This document shows positions 51,394 through 60,200 of a DNA stretch of 64,000 nucleotides, one piece after another; position 1 is the stretch's first letter; each line of letters begins with the position of its first letter. The DNA comes from Candidatus Nitrospira nitrificans (GTDB lineage: Bacteria > Nitrospirota > Nitrospiria > Nitrospirales > Nitrospiraceae). The position numbers and the translations under genes are program-made. The stretch covers positions 62,001 to 126,000 of the forward strand of contig NZ_CZPZ01000031.1 in NCBI RefSeq assembly GCF_001458775.1, written 5' to 3'. The notes beneath the pieces are model-generated. The model did not search any database, had not been told where the DNA came from, and saw only the letters and a program-made list of their open reading frames with translations.

Positions 51394-53073
51394 ATGCTCA
51401 CTGAGCTGCGCATTGCGAATTTTGCCGTGATCGAACGACTGAGTCTGAACATGGACTCAGGATTTACCGTATTGACCGGAGAGACAGGGACCGGTAAGTC
51501 GTTATTAATCGATGCGGTGGCGCTGCTTGTCGGTGGGCGAGCCTCCAGCGACCAAATTCGATTTGGTGAAGACGAAGCCCAGCTTGAAGCGTCGTTTGAG
51601 ATTCCACCCGCCCATCCTCTCCTGCAACGGCTGCGGGCCAAAGACGTCCTTGGCCCGAACGATTCTCAGCTCATCATTCGACGCATCATTGCGCGCTCGG
51701 TAAGAAACCGGGTGTACCTGAATGGCGTTTTAAGCCCGGTCCATGTGCTGGAAGAGTTCGCCGGTACGCTTGTCGATATCCATGGCCAGCATGACCAGCA
51801 ATCGCTCCTGTCCAGCTCTGCTCAGCTTGAGGTTCTGGATGCCTTCGGTCGTCTGCAGGAAATACGGTCTCGCTATCGATCAATCCATCGTGAATGGGTA
51901 CGGACGCGCGAAGAACGCGCTGCGCTTGCCGCGACTCTCCAGCAGCGAGCCCAGCAAGAAGACCTGTTGAGTTTTCAACAGCAGGAATTGCATGAGGCCG
52001 CCTGCCGTCTGGGCGAAGAAGAGTTGCTGGTGGCCGAACGCCATCGGTTGGGAGCGTCTCGGCGTCTGGCTGAGTTGGCCTTGGAAGCGCAGGAACGAAT
52101 TCAAGGCGATCCTGACGGTATTTTGGTGAATCTGGCATTGATGGAGCGCGCGTTGGGAGAGTTGGCTCAGATCGATCCCGCGATGGAGGGAACAGGTCGG
52201 CTCGCATCCGAGGCCAAAGTACTTCTGAAAGAAGTCGCCGATTCCATTCGTGGTTACGCCGAGGGACTGGAGGCTGACCCTCTGCGACTTAATGTGATCG
52301 AGGACCGTTTGGCTGTTATCCAGAAAATAAAAAAGAAATACGGGGGGACGATCGAAGCCGCCTTAGAGACTCAGGCTCGAGTGAAACAAGAGCTGGACCG
52401 ACTTCGGCAATCGGACAGCGAGCTTGATCGGTATGATCGTCTTGTTGGGGAACAACAACACACCCTCTCGGCGCTGGCCCGGGCGCTTTCTGTGAAGCGA
52501 GCGGAAGCCGCCGATCGGTTGACGAAATTGGTGGGCAAAGAGCTCAGTGCGCTGAAAATGGGATCGGTACGGTTTCTCGTCCAAGTCATGCCGAGCGGGC
52601 CTGACGAAGTCTACGGCCCTGATGGGAGCGATCGTGTTGAGTTTCTGCTGTCGACCAATGCCGGCGAGCCCTTGAAACCGATATCTCGCATAGCATCCGG
52701 CGGCGAACTCTCGCGGGTGATGCTGGCGGTGAAATCCGTCCTTGCCGATGTCGATCATGTGCCCGTCTTGATCTTCGATGAGATCGATACGGGAGTTGGA
52801 GGGGCGGTCGCAGCCACGATCGGGAAACGGCTCAGGGAGTTGGGCCGATACCATCAAGTGTTGTGCATCACTCATCTGCCTCAGGTCGCCTCTCAAGCGC
52901 AGCATCACGTCTCGGTTGAAAAATCGGACGTGAAGGGGCGGACGGTGGCGACGGTGCGTTCGCTGACCGGCATAAGTCGTGAGGGCGAAATTGCGCGGAT
53001 GCTGGGTGGCGAGCGAATCACTTCAAAGACTCGATCTGCGGCGGCGGAATTGATCGCCGGAGCGCATGAATAG
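51394..53073 (+). CDS. recN: DNA repair protein RecN
   Basis: This 559-residue SMC-like ATPase helps double-strand break repair. Walker A GETGTGKS (29-36) is followed by LNMDSGFTVLTGE-type N-terminal strands. Coiled-coil arms lie at about 155-370. The signature ISRIASGGELSRVMLAVKSV, with Walker B VLIFDEIDTGVGGAVA, comes near residue 430-470. Length is normal. No SOS operator is evident upstream. Confidence 0.96.
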   Translation: MLTELRIANFAVIERLSLNMDSGFTVLTGETGTGKSLLIDAVALLVGGRASSDQIRFGEDEAQLEASFEIPPAHPLLQRLRAKDVLGPNDSQLIIRRIIARSVRNRVYLNGVLSPVHVLEEFAGTLVDIHGQHDQQSLLSSSAQLEVLDAFGRLQEIRSRYRSIHREWVRTREERAALAATLQQRAQQEDLLSFQQQELHEAACRLGEEELLVAERHRLGASRRLAELALEAQERIQGDPDGILVNLALMERALGELAQIDPAMEGTGRLASEAKVLLKEVADSIRGYAEGLEADPLRLNVIEDRLAVIQKIKKKYGGTIEAALETQARVKQELDRLRQSDSELDRYDRLVGEQQHTLSALARALSVKRAEAADRLTKLVGKELSALKMGSVRFLVQVMPSGPDEVYGPDGSDRVEFLLSTNAGEPLKPISRIASGGELSRVMLAVKSVLADVDHVPVLIFDEIDTGVGGAVAATIGKRLRELGRYHQVLCITHLPQVASQAQHHVSVEKSDVKGRTVATVRSLTGISREGEIARMLGGERITSKTRSAAAELIAGAHE

Positions 53074-53074
53074 A

Positions 53075-54202
53075 TCAAGCGGCCGGGGCAATGTCCATGG
53101 CGGGAGGCGAGACGGGGGAGTCCTTTACCACATGAACGAAGAGTTCCAGCAGCAGCGGATCAAAATGCGTGTGAGATTGAAGTGAGATCTGGCGAATTGC
53201 GACATCCTGCGGCAGCGCGACGCGCCCAGGGGCGTCGGCGGTCAGATGATCAAACGTTTGGGCGATGCCGACAATACGAGCCAGTAAGGGAATATCCGGG
53301 CCTCGGAGTCCACGAGGGTAGCCGTGTCCATCCCATTGCTCATGATGGGACGCGATAACTTGCCTCACCTCAATCGGTAAACCCAACGGCGCAATCATCC
53401 GCACGCCTCTGTCGACGTGTTCTCTACAGACGGATGCCTCGCCGGACGGAAGGACCTGGTCTTCTGAAAACCTATATGAGGGGAAGCTTGTTTTTCCTAA
53501 ATCATGCAGAAAAGCTCCCAAGGCCAATGCTTTTTGCTCGGAGACGATAAGATTGAGTCGGCTAGCCATCAAGGTCGCATAGAAACTCACTCTGCTCGAA
53601 TGGGTGAGTAATTGACGGTCTGTGGCCTCCAGAGCATCGGACAAGAGTGGCAGCAGGGTCATCTCGTCTTGCCGCAAGACATCATGGCTCTGCGAGTGAA
53701 CGGAGAGCGAGGCATATCCCGCCTTCACCTTATCCCATGCACGTGCGCTTTCTTCCTCCGATCCCCAAAGGTCCGGTAGTGTTCGAAGGCAGCGACGAAG
53801 AAAGTCGAGTCGGCGCTTCTTGTCCATCGTCTGTTGGATGAGGGTGGTCAGCTCGTTCACGTTGAAGGGCTTAAGCAAATAGCCCGCAGCTCCGTGGCGG
53901 ACGCCCTCCATCGCAGCCTTCAGGCTCCCGTATCCCGTGACGATAATGACCTCCACGTCAGGGCGATAGTGCTTGATGTCTCTGAGGAGGTCGAGTCCAT
54001 GACGATCCGGAAGCTTTTGATCGAGCGTGATCAGATCAATGGGTTCCTGACCGAGGATTTCTAGGGCTGTCTTGGCGTTTTCTGCCGAACGAACGTTGCA
54101 GAAAGTGTGAAGAATCACGTTAAGGGCATCGCGTGGCCCCGCTTCATCATCAACTACCAGGACTGTGGGTTGTGTTTCAGGCTGACAAGAAACCGTTGCC
54201 AT
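53075..54202 (-). CDS. Response regulator with HD-GYP phosphodiesterase domain
   Basis: This 375-residue protein has a receiver domain (phosphate site D61 in LITLDQKLPD, residues 12-130). After a linker an HD-GYP domain starts at about 205: HDLGK, then HHEQWDGHGYPRGLRG. HD-GYP enzymes cut cyclic di-GMP, so the protein lowers c-di-GMP when phosphorylated. It lies next to the NtrC-type regulator and kinase on the same strand but has its own promoter. It would be an output arm of that system. Confidence 0.92.
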   Translation of the reverse strand: MATVSCQPETQPTVLVVDDEAGPRDALNVILHTFCNVRSAENAKTALEILGQEPIDLITLDQKLPDRHGLDLLRDIKHYRPDVEVIIVTGYGSLKAAMEGVRHGAAGYLLKPFNVNELTTLIQQTMDKKRRLDFLRRCLRTLPDLWGSEEESARAWDKVKAGYASLSVHSQSHDVLRQDEMTLLPLLSDALEATDRQLLTHSSRVSFYATLMASRLNLIVSEQKALALGAFLHDLGKTSFPSYRFSEDQVLPSGEASVCREHVDRGVRMIAPLGLPIEVRQVIASHHEQWDGHGYPRGLRGPDIPLLARIVGIAQTFDHLTADAPGRVALPQDVAIRQISLQSHTHFDPLLLELFVHVVKDSPVSPPAMDIAPAA

Positions 54203-54235
54203 GCTCTTTACTTACTCCAAGCCGCTTTCATAGTA

Positions 54236-54251
54236 AGCAATTCTCATTCCT
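54236..54251 (-). promoter_or_regulatory. Sigma-54-like promoter of the HD-GYP gene
   Basis: On the minus strand AGGAATGAGAATTGCT matches the -24/-12 pattern, with GG and GC 10 bp apart and a perfect TTGCT. It resembles the element at 6017 (GGAATGAGNNTTGCT in both). The start would be near 54225, 23 bp before the ATG. The AT-rich stretch upstream (54255-54300) could hold the activator site; the activator could be the NtrC-type gene next door. Confidence 0.6.
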
Positions 54252-54402
54252 TTTTACGTAGTTATATTTAATTTCAATATAGAGTGTTGTTGTGGGGTAC
54301 GAGCAACTATACGTAGACCGTAACATGGTAGGATTCCTATATTGCTAACAGGCCAATGAGGATAATCTGTGAATAAGTGTGACGTTCTTGCATGGACGTG
54401 TG

Positions 54403-55833
54403 TCATTCTTGCATGGGTAGGTCTGACTCTTGCGGGGAGGAATTATCCGGGCGACCGATGTTGAGGGTATCCATTCGGTATTTCAGCATCCGTCGGCTGA
54501 TTCCCAGTAGGTTTGCGGCATGGGTTTGTACGTAATTGGTCCGTTTCAGCGCATCAAGGATAATCTCTCGTTCAAACTCCATCACGGCTTTTTCAAGCGA
54601 CATGCGACCCGCGAGGGTATCGTCCCGAAGCGACGTTGAACGGGAGTCGTTCTTGATCAACGTCGGCAAATGCTCCGGCATGATTTGCGCGGCATGTTGA
54701 GACCAGATGAACGCTTGCTCGACGACGTTTTCCAGCTCGCGAACGTTGCCCGGCCAAGAATAGCGTGTCAGAAGCTCCAGTGCGTCTTTCCCGAAATCGA
54801 TCCGAGGGCGTCGTTCCTCTTCCAGTCGTTTCTCAAGGAAATGTTTGGCCAGGAGGGGGACATCCTCACCGCGCTCACGGAGTGGAGGGAGAAAGAGCGC
54901 AATGACGTTGATGCGGTAGTAGAGGTCCTCTCGAAACTGCGATTTTCGAACCAGGTCATCAAGATTCTTGTTCGTCGCCGCCACGATGCGGACATCGACT
55001 TTGATCGACTGAACCCCACCGATTCTCGTAAACTCACGCTCTTGGATGACACGCAGAAGTTTCGCCTGTGTGACCGGACTTAAGTCGCCGATTTCGTCCA
55101 GAAACAACGTTCCGGTATTCGCCAATTCGAACTGTCCGACGCGCCGGGCTGTGGCATCCGTGAACGACCCTTTTTCGTGGCCGAACAGTTCGCTTTCAAT
55201 GAGCGTTTCAGGCAAGGCTGCGCAGTTCAAGGCAATGAAGGGACGTTCGCGCCGAGAACTGTTGTAGTGCAAGGCTTTCGCGACCAATTCCTTCCCTGTG
55301 CCGCTTTCTCCAGTAATGAGCACAGTGGTACGGCTGTCGGCGACTTGTTCGATTTTTGAGTAGATCTCCTGCATACCCTGGCTTTTACCGATCAGATTAT
55401 GGAAGGCATAGCGCTGGACGACTTGAGCCCGCAGCTGCTTGACCTCTCGCTCCAGTTCGGAAGAGTTCAGGACGCGATCGATGATGATGCGGAGCTCATC
55501 GACGTCGAACGGTTTTGAGAGATAGTCGGCGGCTCCGAACTTCATGGCGTCAACAGCTGTTTTGACGGATTTAGTGCCTGTGAGCATGATGACAGGAGTC
55601 ATCTTGCTCTCCATGCGAAGCGTTTGAAGCACCGCGAGGCCGTCGGTTCCCGGGAGAATGACATCCAGGAGGATGAGGTCGGGCTCGTCTTTCCGAAACA
55701 CGTCGAGCCCCTCCTGTCCATCGCCGGCCTGGAGAATGTCATAAATCGGCTCAAGAACCATCTTGAGGGAGGCACGGACTCGTGGATCGTCATCGATCAA
55801 CAGCACTCGCTTCTTAACAACCAAACTTTCCAC
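54403..55833 (-). CDS. NtrC-family sigma-54 response regulator
   Basis: This 476-residue protein has a receiver (D57 in LILLDVILPG), a sigma-54 AAA+ domain and a Fis-type HTH (THAANLLGISRRMLKYRMDTL). The AAA+ part has GESGTGKELVAKALH (Walker A), the loop GSFTDA in place of GAFTGA, GTLFLDEIGD (Walker B) and WPGNVRELENVV. The loop that touches sigma-54 has Asp in place of the second Gly, a variant seen in other NtrC-like proteins, so contact with RNA polymerase may still be possible. It is 15 bp after its kinase gene and likely in one operon with it. Confidence 0.92.
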   Translation of the reverse strand: MESLVVKKRVLLIDDDPRVRASLKMVLEPIYDILQAGDGQEGLDVFRKDEPDLILLDVILPGTDGLAVLQTLRMESKMTPVIMLTGTKSVKTAVDAMKFGAADYLSKPFDVDELRIIIDRVLNSSELEREVKQLRAQVVQRYAFHNLIGKSQGMQEIYSKIEQVADSRTTVLITGESGTGKELVAKALHYNSSRRERPFIALNCAALPETLIESELFGHEKGSFTDATARRVGQFELANTGTLFLDEIGDLSPVTQAKLLRVIQEREFTRIGGVQSIKVDVRIVAATNKNLDDLVRKSQFREDLYYRINVIALFLPPLRERGEDVPLLAKHFLEKRLEEERRPRIDFGKDALELLTRYSWPGNVRELENVVEQAFIWSQHAAQIMPEHLPTLIKNDSRSTSLRDDTLAGRMSLEKAVMEFEREIILDALKRTNYVQTHAANLLGISRRMLKYRMDTLNIGRPDNSSPQESDLPMQE

Positions 55834-55848
55834 AAGCGCTCCTTACGT

Positions 55849-57123
55849 CTATTTTTGATGGGATGGAAGATTGATGAGGAAGGTCGTTCCAATCCCTTCC
55901 GTACTCTGAACTTGAATCTCTCCTCGATGCTCCTGAACGATCTGATGCGCGATGGTCAGTCCCAAACCTGTTCCTTCGTTCAGGGTGCTCGCATGTTTGG
56001 TGGTAAAGAACGGATCGAAGATGTGGTCAAGGTTTTCAGGCGAGATGCCGTGCCCGGTATCTTCGATCCGTATCTGCGTCCACACCTCACCGCCCGCTTT
56101 TTGGAGCCTCGTGGTCCGTACCCGAAGCGTTCCGGCTTTTTCGCCGATGGCATCCATCGCATTCAAGAGCAGGTTTAAGATGACCTGTTTGATTTGCTGC
56201 CGATCTAACATGCCACGAGGAAGCTCCGGCGCCAAATCTTTTTCAATCTTGATTCCTCGGCTGTCGGCCTTCACGTGGATGAAATACAGGCACGACGAGA
56301 CGATTTCATTCAGATCCTCATTGGTCAACTGAGGTTCCATGTATCGAGCATAGTCGAGAACCTCTTGAATCAACCGCTCAATCCGATTGACGTCATCGAG
56401 CACAATGCGGCTGAATTCATCGATAAACTGGCTGTCATCCTTCCGTTCAGGAGCCAGCTGAATGAAGGTTTTGATGGAGGTCAAGGGGTTTCTGATTTCA
56501 TGCGCGAAGCCCCCTGCAATGGTTTCCAAAGAACGCAGTCGATCAGTTCGCCGCATGAGGACTTGAGATTGCCGAAGATCCTCGTACAACAGGAGAGAGT
56601 CGATCGCATTGGCGGCGCTCTGGGCCATCGCGGTCAGTAGTTCCAGGGGGGAAGAGAGGATGACGGGGGATTCTCTCGGAGATCGGAGTCCTACGAAGGC
56701 GATCAACCGACCTCGATTCAGCAGCGGGACGGCTAGATGGAGGGGAAGCATGGCGAACTGGGCATCCGTGGTGTTGTCCGACGATCCCATGCATAGGGGG
56801 TCGGCCAGTACGGACGAGTCGAGTATATCTTGGCGATCAGCCAGCTGTTGAACGAGGGGGTGATTGAGAGGAACGACGGGAGGCGCTATTGAAGGAGTCG
56901 GCGGGGGTACATCCACCAGGCGGAAACATTCTCGCTCACGGTCAAACAGATACAGTAGCCCGTGAGAGTGCCGGGATGCTTCGGAGAAGCCGGAAAGAAT
57001 CCGCTCTGCAATGAGTGGAACGCTTGTGGCATATCCCATGTCCCGTATGAACTTCGTGAGTCGTTGCAGTGAGTCCGTGCCTGCCTGACAAGGGTCCGAT
57101 TGAGGAGCTGGATGACGTGTCAT
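55849..57123 (-). CDS. Sensor histidine kinase with GAF-type input
   Basis: The 424-residue kinase has a GAF-like domain (residues 20-180), HisKA with the phospho-site H208 (GGFAHEIRNPLTSIKTF) and a HATPase domain (RQQIKQVILNLLLNAMDAIG, DTGHGISPENLDHIFDPFFTTK, GTGLGLTIAHQIV). There is no membrane helix, so it senses a cytoplasmic signal. It would phosphorylate the NtrC-type regulator that follows after 15 bp. The promoter region is 57124-57224. Confidence 0.94.
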   Translation of the reverse strand: MTRHPAPQSDPCQAGTDSLQRLTKFIRDMGYATSVPLIAERILSGFSEASRHSHGLLYLFDRERECFRLVDVPPPTPSIAPPVVPLNHPLVQQLADRQDILDSSVLADPLCMGSSDNTTDAQFAMLPLHLAVPLLNRGRLIAFVGLRSPRESPVILSSPLELLTAMAQSAANAIDSLLLYEDLRQSQVLMRRTDRLRSLETIAGGFAHEIRNPLTSIKTFIQLAPERKDDSQFIDEFSRIVLDDVNRIERLIQEVLDYARYMEPQLTNEDLNEIVSSCLYFIHVKADSRGIKIEKDLAPELPRGMLDRQQIKQVILNLLLNAMDAIGEKAGTLRVRTTRLQKAGGEVWTQIRIEDTGHGISPENLDHIFDPFFTTKHASTLNEGTGLGLTIAHQIVQEHRGEIQVQSTEGIGTTFLINLPSHQK

Positions 57124-57224
57124 GAGCGTGGTGTGCGAAGTTGCATCCGTCCGCGTAGTTCGTTGTGGTGAAAACGAGACTACGTATCATCACTATGTTA
57201 GCAGTATACACTCGAGGGGCTGTT

Positions 57225-60200
57225 TCACCCAGTAGATTTGGTCTTCCGTACAACGGCGAGTAGGAGTTGGCCGTCGAGGATGGGGAACAGCTGGATTGAC
57301 CCCGCACCCGCATGAGTCAGCAGACGGGTCAATTCATCCCGCTCGTAGATATGCAATAAGCCGTGGCGAATGGCTTCACGCAGACGGCCGAGATAGTGAA
57401 GGACGATCTGGGCCGGAGACCCAAATCCGTCGTGGCCTTCGGCGAGCTGGTGACGGCGAAACAGCATCGAGAGGTCGGTGTGCGGTTGAAGGCAGGTCAC
57501 GAGGGATGTCCCGTTCGGATGCAAGACTCGGAGCATCTGTCTGAGGCAATGAAGGGGTGAGGAAGTGAAAGAGAGCGAGAGATGGCAGAGAATGCGCTCA
57601 ATCGATCCGTCGGCGAAAGGAAGCGGTGCATCCCAGTCCGTGCGCATCCAGCTTGTTGCCATCAATTGAGCAGTTGGGACGGCAGCTCTGAGCGTGCCAG
57701 GCAATTCTTTCGCAAATGTATGGAGATGCTGTTCTGCAAGTCTCAGTGATTCGGCAGATTGGTCCAACCCGACATAACGGAGAGGGACGGTCGCTTGTCT
57801 GCTGTGATGTGCCGACCGATAGGCTTGATTGGTCAACATAAGACGGACGAAGTTTCTTTGGCCGCAGCCGATATCGAGGACAGTCATACCTGGTTCAAGG
57901 GGAAGGAGCCGTCGATATAGGTCATTGGTCATGGCCGAATAGTCCGGCAAGTGTTCGAGTTGAGACAGATGAGCCAAGTGAGCTCCCCACAAGGCGCTGC
58001 GTGTGGCCTGCGAGATGTGGTACCGGATGCGGATCCGTTCATGCTCCAACTGCCGTTGCTGAGACACATCGTGAATGTTCGGTTCCTGCCTCTGAGCTGA
58101 GGGATGACCGTCGATCATGGGCGTGGAGATCATCTTCATGATCGTCTCAAAGGCTTCAACGCGGCGCTCGCCGTCGCGGGATTCTCCGGACAGGTCGTCC
58201 GGCAGCGATACGACGGATAGGGCGGTTTCCATGGCACGAACAGGCACACGTTGAGGGCCGAAGATGTTTTCAATGGAACGGTTCTTTCCGGGAGAGGCGA
58301 GGGTCATCGGCGGAGTGACCAGTTGAGCAAGATCAGTCGATAACGAGGCTACATCGACATACTGTCCGGTGATCGCATCGTCGACAAACTTGTCGAAGTC
58401 GACATTGAGGCCCCAGAGATTGACGACGCCCCACCGACGGCCTTGCCGGTAGGTTCCAACGACATCGGCGTGAGTGATAGTGGAAAGAGCAGTTTCTAGA
58501 TCGAGGACCGGATTCAATAAGAAAAGCCGATCAGTCGCTCTGCTCTGGGCCAGGACTTTCACCGTTACTCGCGCAGCAATGTCCTCGGAGAGGAGAGTCA
58601 CCGGAGCGGTGGGCCATGTGGTATGGACAAGGTCCAAAACGCTCTGGAGATCTGCCTGCATGCTGCTTAAAGTAAAGTGCAGGACACTGCCTTCGCTTTG
58701 GCCGACATGGTTTGAGTGGTCATAGCGAAGCACGCGCAAATGGTTGACAGCGAGATGAAACGAGAGTGAGACGAAGTCAGTCTGGGTCGATCCGAATCCG
58801 GGGATCACGATGATGATCGGGGCATCGGGTGAAACCTGATGGCGAGCATGGTCGGCCGTCACGGCAATAACTTGGCCGCGTGTATTGCGGCACTCCCATC
58901 TGTCGCTGACGATGAAGGAATGGCTGTCTGGGGCCGCAATGTTGAGGGAAGAGCCGATGTGTTGTGCAAGCACACGGTTGACTTCTCGTTCTACGAGCGG
59001 CGCCGGTTGAAAAAAACGGATGCCGATGCGCTGTCTCGGTTGGGATGGAGCCGGTGTGAGCTCGGATGGAACGGTTGAATCGGGCGCGAGATAGACCATG
59101 CGGCCGGTCAGAATTGCGTCTGGTTGCTGTAGCATCGGTTGATTGTGAGTGCCGATCGAAGAGAAATGAAGCGTAAGTACCTCCTCGGTCATTTTCAGGA
59201 ACGGTTCTGCGAGCAGGCAGACACCGCCTCTGCTGAAGTTGATGACGAGGCCCGACAGACGTCCGGCCGCAGCGGTAGAAGTTTCTATACGGACCGGCAG
59301 CGCGACTCGAACTCTCATGGTCTCACGATGGTCTGTACCCAGCAGGCTCGCTTCGGTACAGGCCTCTGCCAGATCGCTGGGCTTATCCATCGGTGGAAAT
59401 TGAGCTTCGACCGTTATGGCAAGCGCGCGCATGCGTGCTTGCTCGATAAACGACGTGAGGATCTTCCCTTGGCTTTCATTGAATGCGCTGAACTCGAGTG
59501 CGAGACGTGAGGTGCGCTGTTCGATGCCGCTCAGGCGGGGAGTTTCTCCTCGGTCATACGCGGTGGCATCCAATTCCACGATACTGACGACGGTCTTGAG
59601 GATCAGATAGACCGGCTGTTGCTCAACTGAGGGGACGATACCCTCGATCTCCAACAAGGCTCCGCTCGGGCTCAAGTCGACCATGATGCCTTCGTGTAGC
59701 GTGTTGCCGATGGTAATGCGCGCTGGGAGGTCGACGATGGTCCGAGTGTATGCGCGGCGCTCAGGCAACGGCTCCGATGGTCGGATCGAGTGGATGGGGG
59801 GGGCGGTCGGCAAGGTGTGCGCCGGAGCCTGAAGAATCGCCTCGGCAGTCCGCTCGGCTGTCCCACCCGCTGAAGAAACGACGGAGGGCACAGGCACAGT
59901 GGGACTGTCCGGCAACGGAGATGGTTCCACCGGAATCCGCACCGTGAGCGACAGAAAGCCGCTGAGCGGAGCCCGAAAATCCCAGCGGCCTCCGAGTCGC
60001 TTGATTATCCCATAGGCCTCAAAGAGATCGCCGGTTGCTGCTTGGAGGGTGGGTTTTTCAACAGTGGGGATGATATCCGTCTCTTGGATGTGAATTTCGA
60101 ATTCGGTGACCGTGGCTTGTGGAAGCGAGGCGGTCCCTTGGTCTACGGAGGGGTCGTTTGAACTGGCGACCCTGGTACTGACTCGTAATCGATGTGGGGT

